Source: Heligmosomoides polygyrus polygyrus (taxonomy: Eukaryota > Nematoda > Chromadorea > Rhabditida > Heligmosomidae). From it: a DNA stretch of 64,000 nucleotides. The notes under the pieces were generated by a model. The model was given only the letters and a program-made list of their open reading frames with translations, was not told the origin of the DNA and searched no databases. Location of the stretch: positions 62,274,034 to 62,338,033 of the forward strand of contig OX377202.1 in the NCBI GenBank assembly GCA_947396885.1, read 5' to 3'. Below, piece after piece: positions 21,901 to 33,900 of this stretch. A program made the position numbers and the translations under genes. The first letter of the stretch is position 1, and every line of letters starts with the position of its first letter.

Positions 21901-24900
21901 AATTATTGTTTTTGTATTTTACATGTGCCAAGAACTGTTAGCTTGATTTTTTGGTTAACGTTGGTAAGAAATTCTGCACTTAAGCTAAGATTGAGAAGTG
22001 ATTTCAGATTTTGTTTACTCAACATCTTAATCTTATTATATAAATCCATAATATTTACATTTTCTTTAGTGTTAATGTAGTTTATAAAATCATCTATATT
22101 ATAACGGATTCTGTTTAGGTTTCTTTTTTTTGTTTTCTCTATTGGTTCCTTCCTTTATAATTTGAAGAGAATAAAAAGAGTGATTTGTTTTGTAGTCAAG
22201 CGGGTCAACAATATTAGATATATTTCCATATCCTTTTACGCTGTCATTTAAACCAAATAGATATGCGCTATTCAAAAGTTTAATCCAAAACAATTCCTTG
22301 CTAAATAGTTTCAAGCCAACACTGTTACGGCCGCCTTCTAGGCCGTTTTACGGGCACATCTATGTTAAGGCCACACTTCTTAACAGTGTCACCACTAGCT
22401 CGAAGAAAGTGGCTATACCACGGAAGGCGAGCTTAACGAAACTTGTCAGCAATGGGAGTGACACCAAACCTCCGGCGTATTTCGTCGTTGCGACTACGGT
22501 CCAGACGCGTAACACCAGCCGTACAGCGCAACAATTTCGTTTCCATACGATTAGACGAGTCTGAACCTCCTTGGTTGCAGGCCAGCACTCAGCCCCATAC
22601 ATCGCGTATGGTCGGACGATGGTTCTATAAATCTTCGATTTAAGGCGTTCCGGTTTTTCCTGTTGCATAAAGTGCCTGTCATCGAGCGCCATTTGAACCA
22701 CGCTGCGCTCACACGCGAGTTCACCTGGGAGTCTGACGCAATTGCAGATCCAAGGTACTTGAAGTTTGTTGTCAGTACTAGCACAGTGCCATTGATCTTA
22801 ATGAACTCGGTTTCGTTTACGTCTGTCGTCAAGTGCTCAGATTTTTGACGTTTATCTTGAGCCCGAACATCGCCAAGCGGACGTACCAAGCTTGCGCTTG
22901 TCGCTCGAGTTCGCTCTTCTCTTCGATTGCAAGCATTACGTCATCTGCATACATCAGCGTCCAGAGAGTAGGCTTCTGAAAGTCTCTCGAAATGACATCC
23001 CTTACGACAATAAAGAGGAGCGGGGAAGGCGCACAGTTCCTGTCCCACGGAGATAGGAAACTCCGCCGATGTGCCGGCTGGCGCTCGCACTCAGGGGACG
23101 GTCAGGAGGTACACCCGCCCCTGCTGGGGGCGGTGCGATCTTCCTCCCATCTCCCTTGCTCACACACCCCCAAGGCTTCACCGTGAGTCTAACGGCTGCC
23201 TTACGAGACCTTTGACACGCAAACAAAAGTTCCAGTCCTCAGAACAGCGACTGTACCTCTTAACGCCACGCCACCCAGCAGGAGGCGAGCCTCCTGTCGC
23301 GCTGCCCTCGCACACTACTCTTTGGGCCAGAGTAAAGTATGCGTACCCACTTAATAAGCTCTTCGGGAGCACGGTGTTGTCGTAAGACGTGCCACATAAC
23401 GTCACGCGCTACACACCAAACGCTCAAAAATGCTCTCTAAGTCGACAAAAGCTAGGTGCAACGGTTTCTGCTTTTCTCGGTGTCTCTCGTCCAGAAGACG
23501 AGCAGCATGTGTGACATCGATGGAGCCACAGACCGCTTCGAAGCCACAATGGTTAATGGAAAGTTGGACGATATCGCGCAAACGTCCATCTACAATTCGC
23601 TCGAAGATTTTCATGCCGTGCGAGAGCAAGCGAATGGGACGGTAATTCGTGCAGTCCGCAGGAATGCCCTTATTCTTCCAAATCGGAATCGTCGTGCTTT
23701 TCTGCCAACTACCTGGTACCTTTTTTCCGTAACAATCTGGTTGAAAAACTTGGTTAGCCACTCAGCAGGACTCCAGCATCTCGGCCGCTATATCGTCGAG
23801 GCCCCTTGCTTTGTCTGGCTTCATCTTCTCCCAATCTGCGTCCTCTCCTACACAGTGATTTTCTGCACAGGACCGTGCGTAGGAGAAACGCAAAGGATGG
23901 GCGGTTGGGCAAACTCAACTGTCGAAATTCTCTCGAAGTATAATGCCATCGTTTCATACCCTCTTGCGGTTCTTCAGTAGATGGCCGTTCTTCTTCAGTA
24001 GATGGTCGTTGATGCATAAGGATTTCTCGATGTTCTCGGCCTGACGATGGCGTGGAAAGTCGATAAAGATGTCGATCACCATCGCGCGTCTCGTATTTAT
24101 CGCTGAGGCCATCATAATGGACGGCTTTTGCAACGGCTACGGCCTTCTTTGCCACTTTCTTCGATTCCTGGTACATACGCCATTTGTCTATGGTCTTGTC
24201 GTGCAGGAATGTGTGATATAACTTTTTTCTTTTCTCGGACTTTTTCTCTTACGTCGTTAGTTCACAGCCACGCTAGCTTCTCGATCTTGCGGCCTCCAGG
24301 CTTAGTCATGCCTAATTCAGATTATGCAACTTGTAATATTGTATCGATGGCATCTTTCCATGTTTCGTCGGGGGTTGTCGCCGTTGGTAACCGAATACGA
24401 GAAACAAAAGCTGCAGAGTTTTTCCTTAACCGCCACCACTTGATTCTCGGTGGACATGCCTCAGCCTCGGAGGGGCGAACTTAAGAGTGCATATCAGCGG
24501 ACGGTGCAGTGTGGCGATAGTCTCGTGCGGCACCACCTTCGCATCTGTAACCAGCTTTCGATCGCGATGCTTCACAAGGATGAAGTCGATCTCTTGTGTC
24601 TTGGTGCTCCCGCTATAGGAAGACACCAGATGGGAGTCACGATTTCGAAATACGGTGTTCGCGATTATGAGGTTATGCGACCCCGCAAGGATCAAGGATT
24701 CGCTCGCGTTACGTGCTCCATATCCAAAACCGCCGTGACGATTGCGACCATCTTTCGCAGTCCCCGCATGATCGCTGAGGTCACCTGCGATTACGACAGC
24801 GTGTTCTGACGGTATCTCTGCTGTCTTTTCATTAAGTAGGATCCAAAACATCCTTAGTTCTCTCAGAGCAGCCTGCCTGCGGAGCGTACGCAGAAAAGAA

Positions 24901-27900
24901 ATGATACATAGGCTCTTCAGCAGCGACTACGACCTTCATAAAGCGGTCTTTAAACCTTCCACGCTTATAATCGCATTTCAGAAACGTTTGGAGACGATTA
25001 CACCAATTCCGCTGGTGGTCCTGGAACTGTCGCACAGAATAGCCTTGAAGCCTCGGCCTATGACCCTCGACTTACAAAAGGACCACCTCGTCTTCTGTAC
25101 CTAACATAGGTCGACTCGTCTTCGCTCCAGTGCTTCTGCCAACTAATATAAGAGGCCCGTCAACATACCCACATTCAGGTAGCTATGCGGGTCTAGCCCA
25201 CGTTACGGGACGTTCGGGCTAGCTCAGTTTCTTCCCGATGCCGTCCTCGCATCAGGGACCCTCGCACAGTTCTTACGCTAGCTGGGGTCTTCGAGGGCCG
25301 TCGGCTCCCGCGGACGCCACAGCATTATCTCGATATTCTCATACAATACATATGGTATATATCAGGGCCTACATATGACATATAAGGAGGAGTCCTTTCC
25401 CCTTTGCTTTTCAACATCTTCACCGCAGAGATTGCTGATGTCATGCAGCAGCGCAACGTCATCACAAAGGTGTGTCCTGATGACGTAAAGATTTATAAAA
25501 CTAATGCAGGCTCAGGAGATGTATGTGTGCTTCAAAATGCAATAGATTTGATGCTTGGTTGGGCGAAAAGGTGGCAGTTGCCGCTATCTAATCAAAAGAC
25601 TGTAGTCTTACATCTTTGTTCTGGAAAAACCTTCTCTTACAGATACAACATTGAAGGATGTGCTTTACACGAAATCGACTCTGTCAAGGATTTGAGTTTT
25701 TCTTATAGCAATAATCTAGACTTTGAAAGGCATATACGTGCTATATGTAATACGGCTACGCTACGAACATATAACATTTTTAAGGCATTAGTCACTAGAA
25801 ATAAATCTGTTCTCCTCAGGGTGTACAAGACTTATAAACGTCCCCTTATTGAATCAAGTGTGTCCGTATTTGCTCCGTATAAGAAAAAGGACATCTATAC
25901 TATAGAGAAAACAGAGAAAAATTTCAACAGGAAGCTTCTTCTTAGAATAGGGAGTTTCGTGTATTCACGTGTACCGAGGGCATCAGTCAAAAATAAATAT
26001 CACGAACTACCATCCCTAGATTCTTAGAGGGTTTTTGACATCTGTCTTGTACACAGACTGTTATACTTTACCACCGATACTGGGCCTTGTAGATTCTTTA
26101 AGATGAAGACTTCGCACAAAGAGGTGGCTCCGCTAGGCTATAGCTACCTCGGCCAAGAACCAATTTACGAGCAATGTCTTTCACTTACAGGGCAGGTAGT
26201 TTATACCTGAAATTCTCTAAGCAATTTCAGTTTTCCCTAATACCGAGACAATTCAGAAGCCGAGTTGAAAGTTTGTTGCTCAGGTCTGAAATTGGTTGAA
26301 TAGTATGATTGTTTGTAAGTATTGTCTCACTCTTTGCATGTATTCGTCTCTGTGCTTTTTTGTAATTGTTTCTGTGTTTGTTTTCTAATGTATTGCCTTA
26401 TGCAATCGTAATAAAACAGTAACAATAACAATAGTAATAACAATAACAATAACAATACTCACTTAACGTCATCAACTATGTGATGTGAAATGGAATCTCC
26501 ATATGCCGGTCTGTCACTATGGCCTGTCGCCTGTACTCGAAAGTCGTGATTAGCTCAGCTCGCAGAAGCGAACAGCTTCCAGTGGCACTACGTGGAGGAA
26601 CGGACATCGCCACCATGTTATTCGAACAATTATTAGGTTGGAAAAAAAGTCTCTTCACACTTCGAATTTTTTTTTACCCTTCCCCTTGTAAACGCACTAG
26701 CCAATGTAGATAGCTGATTTCGTAATCCTATCTTACTTGTCTACCGTTCGCACGCGGACTCAGGTTAAGACTGTTCTTGTAATTCGTTATCCATCCAATC
26801 TTCCGGACTCAATGCCAGATCTACCTCATGGCCGTTTTCAGCACGGCATTCTTCATGAATTCATTAAAGGATCTATAGAACGTCAGGCAGCCGACCAAAT
26901 TAACGATATATATGGCTTGGAATCTACTACTCATCGCGCCTGTTATGAGTGGTTCGGAAAGTCTTTAAAGGGAGATTATTCACTGAGGGCAAAGCATGGT
27001 CAGGAAGGCCAACTGGATTGGACGACAGTGAATTACACCATCTTCTTCGTACCGATAGTTGGCGGACGACACGTCAGCTGGCAGAGAAGCTCGAAGTGTC
27101 TCATAGGATAGTAGGAATCCATCTGAAGAATCTTGGCTTTCATGGAAATTTGGAGCTTGGATTACACATGCCCTGTCAGACACTCAGAAAGGTCGACGGC
27201 TCTCCATCGCTGCTTCTCTTCTGTCCAGATAAGGAAGAAAATCGTTTCTTCCGCGGATTGTGACAGGCGAAGAGTCCTGGGTTCTGTATGCCAACTTCCG
27301 AGGAAAAGGCAATGGGTACAAAAGGGAGAGAGCCCTAAGTCTGATCTCAAGTCCAATGTTCACGAAAGGAAGATTCTCTTGAGTGTTTGGTGGGATATCA
27401 GAGAAGTGATTTATCGGCAAACTCTCAGAAGTGGAGAGACACTTACTGCTGTCACATACTGCGGCCAACTCCACAAAGTCGTCGTAACTCTCTAAGAAAA
27501 CAGGCCGGAGAAGTCGAAGGTGATGATCCTGCATGACGGTGCAAAACCACATGTTGCAAGACTCACAAGAGAAACAATAAAGGAGATGGGCTGGGAGGTA
27601 ATGCCACATCCACCGTATAGCCCTGATCTCGCCCCTAGCGACTACCATCTCTTCCGTGCTCTCAAGCAAGAAATTGGAGAGAAATATTTTGGAACGGATG
27701 AAGACCTCAAAAATTGGATTCATCAATGGTTCGACTCCAGAACTGCAGTCTTTTAAGCGAGAGGAATTGGAAAATTACCCAGTCTTTGGAGAAGTGTAGT
27801 GGAACAAAATAGAGTTTATCTCAATTGATTTGACTTTGGAGTTGTGAAGTAATAAATCTTTGAAAAAAATGAAAAGACTTTTTTTCCAACCTATTATTAG

Positions 27901-30900
27901 AATATATGCGTTCCCAACTATACACTCATCAGAATCAGCGAGAAGGTGCTGGTCTCACACACGAAGAATGTGGCACAAACACTCATGCGGTGGAGCGTCG
28001 TGCCTCTGAAGGCGGTCGGGGGTCAGGCCAATAAAAGTTCCAATTAACAACCTCGTGGCACAGAAGCATTATAAAGCAGATAATATGTCTCATGTTCCTT
28101 CATCCCTTGGGCTTAGAGTATATCCTGTGATCTGTCAGCGAAGGGTCGCGGCGAAAGAGTTGAGCAGGTGCCACGCAGTTTGCAGCTACTGTTCATCGGG
28201 TGAGGATGGTTCTGCCTGAAAGCGGCGCGGGCAAAGACGCAGGACAGTGCCTGCGGAGCCAATTATCGTCGACTCGTGACACTCGCCGCTTCGCGCTCAT
28301 CCAGACAGCCCTCGCGGGAGAGGCGATGCTGTCCCAGCCAACTACGTGAGCCAGTAGGTCGACCAGATTTGGTGTGATTACAATCGATGGAGGGATATGA
28401 GGCTCAGACGGCTTGCATTGGCAGTCCAGAAATTGGGATTGATCTGAGCCCTACCATCTCCTATATTAGAATTTCGAGCTCTATCGAATGAGCCAGGAAA
28501 AAATTCTTGCCTCAACAACACTTACAACAATTTTTTTTAGGCGCTGTTTAATTTTCATTAAATATCAGTTTTTATTTATATCAGAATTAATACGAGGCAC
28601 ACTTCCATGCTACTGATGTGAGCTCTACCATCTCCTGTACTAGCATTTCGATCTCTATCGAATGAGATAGAAATTATCCTGTCTAGTTAACCTATATTCG
28701 ACTTTTTAAGCGTTGTTTGTTTTCGTTAAATATCAGTTTTTATTTATATAAGGATTAATTGCGAGGCATGCTTCCAATACTACTGATGTAAACCCTACCA
28801 TCTCCTATACTAGAATATCGAGCTATATGGAATGATCCAGAAAAGCACCCTGCCTCAATAACCTTGAAAACTTTTCAGGCACTGTTTATTTTTAGCTAAA
28901 TTTATTTATTTTTATTTTTAATTTATATTTATAATTTATTATTTTTAACTTATTTATTATTCACATATATCAGGGATGAATGCAAGGCATGCTTCCAGGT
29001 TAGAATTGCACGAGGATTCCAATTAGATAGACGGGAGATCTTTTAACAGAAGTTTAAAGCGTTAGTTTCGACATGAAACCTCTTTAGCACTTCGTAACTA
29101 ATTTTTCTATGGAGCTCTATAATGCACACACCATATACATCGAGACTAAGACTGGATAGGTAGCTCATCAGATCTAACGTTCACCGAAATGGCTCGTCCA
29201 GTCGTTTGTGGCTTCGAGCAGTATTTTGACCTCGCGTCCCACAGGCAGTGTACCTGCATAGCCAATGTCTCCTCCACCATTTAACGAGTTAGGAAACCCT
29301 CATAAAATGCTGCAAAAAAACTGGAGTACTTCGGTGTTCTTAGGAGGTCCACCGACTATCAAATCGAACTCGTCGGACAATTTCAGACTGTGAACATACT
29401 CTGCGCATTGAAGGATCCTAATGTCGTTTTCAAAAAGGTTGAGCACTTGAGGTGCTCTTGTAAGGTCTCTCGTCTATCTAGTTATATTCCTCGCGCAATT
29501 CCAACCTGAAAGCATGCCGCACAATTAATTCTGATATAAATAAAAATTGCTATTTAACGAAAATAAACAACTCCTAAGAAGTCGCCTTAAGGGTTATTAA
29601 GATAGGATATAATACAGGAGATGGTAGAGTTAACATCAGTAGTCTGGAAGCATGCCTCTTAGTTAATTGTGATATAAATAAAACAGATATTTAACGAAAG
29701 TTAAACTGCGCCTGAAAAAATTGTTGGAAGGGTTATTGAGGCAAGATTCTTTCTCGGCTCATTCGATAGAGCTCGAAGTATAGTTCTAGTATAGGAGATG
29801 GTAGGGTTCAGATCAGGGGTGTGCGTAAATGAAAACCTCAATTTCATAAATCGTAAATCGTAATTACGAAAAAATCGTCGTAAATCGTAAATCGTAAACC
29901 GTAAATCGTAAGAGGCGCCTGACTTCTAATGCATCTAATTTTCTTGTTTTTTTATTATGTTAAAGCTAATCAAAGCTAAATATGTTTTATTGAGACGTTT
30001 TCAGCTCGAGCTGGACACTTTGTTTCTTAATTAAGATGGAAGCCATTAAAATCAACTAGCACATTTCAAATCGAGCTGGACACGTTTTCGGAGAACCAAA
30101 ATAAACTGCTTGTTCCAAAACGCTATCTTGAAAGGTGCCTATACAGGGTGCCCAAATAAGAAGCTTACACTGTTTGGACGATCAAAAATGTTTATCATTC
30201 TACTAGCTACTGGCTTGCATATAAAACTATGACTTTGTAGAAACAACCGCAACAACTCCGAGTAACCCAACAAAAACCATACCATCCAAAACCAAAAAAA
30301 ATAACTTGATCGCTGGCCAACTCGACGAAAACAGTATTTGCACAAATAATCCAACAAGCATCTCCTACTGAGTGAGCGCATGGCAACTTTCTATGGTATG
30401 ACACACCTAAAGTTCTAAGCCTTCTCACGTTTTGAATTGTACCCAACAGCATTCTTGTAGCAGACGGGAAGGAATTGTGTGACGATGCAGGTTGAATTGA
30501 AAGTGGTTCAACTGATTCGTACAAGGTGCATTTTTAACATATAGGGGAAACCCATGGTAGAGAAGTCGGAGGAGGATGACTATCGCGTGCTCCAGAATAG
30601 TTATTGATTAGAATCGTACGACGGGCATCAAGTTTTCAATACCTGTTGGGTTGTGAATTGGTACCTGATTTGCCTGGGAAGGATAAAACACTGACCGTCG
30701 TTCGACGATACCAGCCGATTATGTTCGGCATTTACTTCGCTCACAGGTTTGCTTGCACATGTTAAGTTTCGCACTTTTCCAGTCCTGCTCTCCACTACCA
30801 TTGTAACAAACGCCATCGTATCTCTTGCCCAGTCTTTAGAATTCTAAACGGATCGCACAGGGCGAACGCAACAGCCCCAATCAAACCATTGAAAACGAGA

Positions 30901-33900
30901 CCAGAAGTGTCAAAATTTTTTACTTTTATCATGAAAATGTCACACGTTTTGCTTAGGGCGCACCTCATATGTAAATAGACGCGCCATGACGTGCATTGAT
31001 AATCAGATTGAAACATGATTGTTGTACTCTTTCCAACAGTTTAGTGTTACTCCACAGCCTCCAGTCAAGTCCAATATTCCTTGATGGCTTTGCATGAGTT
31101 CTCGTGTGCATTGGAAAGAGTCATATATATGGTGAACAAGTTGTGAAAAAGTTACAAGTTGACTAGGCGATGGCTGCAGCATAGAGTATGGTTCAGCAGA
31201 TAATTTCATTCCAGTGCAAGGAGAATTTTCATGTTTTTGTGAGGACTGAAACGAAATGCTCTCAAGCCATTCGAATGTGAGATGTTGTGACAGAGTGTGA
31301 CCAGAAAAAAGGCTAGCCCAGTTGCCAGGAATTAACTCGAGCGTCCTATCCACAAAGCTGCGTTGTTCTGTCACAGCGCCACAGCAGAACATAAAAAAGT
31401 AAATAGGAAATAGCAATGAGCTAGAGTCTTTAAAAGTGGGTACATCATCATAACCCGAATTGTGTCACGTTAAGTGGATGTTTTTCATCCGTGGACCAAA
31501 GATCACATTTACGAAAATTTACGATTTACGACCCAAAATGTCGTAAATCGTAAATCCTGAAAAAAAAATCCGAAAATCACCGTAAATCGTAAATCGTAAT
31601 TACGCATACCCCTGGTTCAGATCAATCCCAATTTCTGGACTGCCAATACAAGCCGTGTCAGCCTCCTATCTCTCTATCGAATGCAATCACACCAAATCTG
31701 GTTGACCTACTGGCTCCCGTGGTTGGCTGGGTCAGCATCGCCTCTCCCGCGAGGGCTGTCTGGATGAGCGCGAAGCGGCGGGTGTCACGGCGCGAGTCGA
31801 CGCTAATTGGCTCCGCAGGCACTGTCCTGCGTCTTTGCCCGCGCCGCTTTCAGGCAGAACGTACCCTCCCCTGTTCATCGTCCCGCTGAAGTAGTATTCT
31901 CTACAATTGCTTCTGCTTCAAAGTTAATAGCGCCTGGTAGCACAGAGGAGGTGTCGGCTGTTGAGAGTCTAGTTCGGCTGACTCCCAGACTTACCAAACG
32001 TTCAATTCCCGACGAAATGGCAACGGATTTCTCTGACAAGGATAAAACACTGAATTCACCATTGTTAGGCACAGCAAATAATTATGTAGGCTAAGCACGC
32101 ATTCAAATTCCCTCCTTTAGATGTAGAATCCATGACGCATCATGCAAAAGGATACGATCTTAAGAGTGGTCGTCAGAAACAACGAAAGTCATTCAAATCT
32201 AGATGGGCTAATTGAGGCATTTCCTCACTTGCGAACTGTCTACGTAGTTTCAAAGATACCCAACATAGTCGCTAAGCAACAGTACATCTATGAGGCATTC
32301 TAGGCATAAAATTGTTCCTTCATCTCTGCTCATTTGCACACCAAAAAGGTATACAAACTGCTATTAGCGACCATTAGAAATGCAGGGCCTGGCTCAAGCT
32401 GGAAAGGATTTTTACCGCCGACCTTTGTCGTGCCATTTATGCCATGGTTGCAGAGTGTTCGATTTGATTGTACGCTATTGTGAACTATCAACTACAGAAG
32501 CGCTACAGCAATACGAGCAAAAGAGAAGTAGGTTTAATCCAGATATATAGAGAGGTTGAATTCTCCAATAAAGTTTTAGCGGTGCAACAATCTACTTACT
32601 AAACAAACTTATCATAGCTGATGCTGCAAGACATGCAGATTCGTTCTAGTTTGTGAGTTTCCCGGTGAAACTTTCCTATTACATAGAGAACCCCTCACTT
32701 TTAGGGACGGGTCGGCTATACCTGCCCCTCTGGATGTCAGCCCTTGAATGTGTGTTTGGCCTACACAATTACTGACAATTACTACCCGATAGAAAGTCAG
32801 TGGTATTGCATGTATCCCAGATAATTCCACGTTCAAGTGCCTTTGATCTTCTGATGCTATCGAGTAGCAACAACAATCACCGTTCTTATCATGATGTAGA
32901 TTCAAGTTGTTAGGTGAGCTTTATGCGGGTGGACGCCTCCCGCCTTCTTCATTGCATGAAAAAAGTCAAGAGACATCGGGAGAATTACTCCTCCAAGGAC
33001 CATTCTATTTTTCAGCAGCTTCATTTGGAAAAAAGAACTAGACGGCTGATAAATAAAACAAGAGAGGCAACCTTCTGGAAACAGGAGAAAGGCGGCGTTA
33101 GATCATCTTCCTGCTGATGGGCAGAAATTCTCGTTCAGCGTCGCTAATGCGGCGACCGCACTACGTTAAAAGAAACTATGAAAGTGTCTAGGGATGGCTT
33201 ACATATCAAAAGTGCTTCAACTCCTCATCCGCCGTTAAAAATAGATCAATTTAAAACGAGTTTTATTTTTTGTTATTTGTTCGTTATCCGTTTTTCCGTT
33301 ATCCGGTCATTTTCAGGCAACATTGTCCGTTATCCGTAATCCGGGTTTCGAAATTTCACTAGTCGCGCATATCTGATAAGTACCAGTCTATCGGAACCAT
33401 TCGAGCGCCGCTGACGTGCGTAGAAGCGACAAATGGAAACATGATACCTTTTCGAAGCTTCAGCGTGCATGCAAACTAGTGCTGACATTATCTTGTATGT
33501 AATAGCGTATAGAAGGTCACTGTCAAATGTGATGGCTTCTTGGAACTTTCCAATTATGCTTCCACGAAAAGCAGCGATTGGAGCGGGTGTGGATAGATAC
33601 ACCGAACTATAGGAAGGGCGGGGATATCTGGTGAGAACGGACGAGTTTACGCTGCGCAGAAAGACGGACAGGTTGCGATTGATTGCCTGCCTCAAGTACC
33701 AACTGCCTTCAAAGGAGAGATCCAAAGCTGTGGTTTTGGAGCATACCGTTCATGCCTACGAATCAGGATGAACAAAACATGTTTCTAGGGGCCAGATTCA
33801 TCAACGACCTACAAAGGTTTAACGGAAAAATTACAGCCGAAATTCCTGAAAAAACGCGAATTGACGCGGCTTATCAACAGGCGACATGGTGAAATGTTGG

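Larger units (their letters stand above)
28199..31872. mobile_element. Long-inverted-repeat (foldback-like) element, 8-bp TSD
   Basis: GTTCATCG at 28191-28198 and 31873-31880 flanks arms that pair over about 550 bp: GGTTCTGCCTGAAAGCGG on the left equals the reverse of CCGCTTTCAGGCAGAACG on the right, with near identity through GACGCAGGACAGTGCCTGCG and CCCTACCATCTCC. The extreme 18-20 bases are less alike. No transposase. The right arm is interrupted by a hAT at 29814-31614. Confidence 0.8.

Noticed and set aside
31807..32094. 95-codon ORF spanning the right end of the foldback element
   Set aside because: Its first third is the TIR of the element; no family resemblance in the rest.
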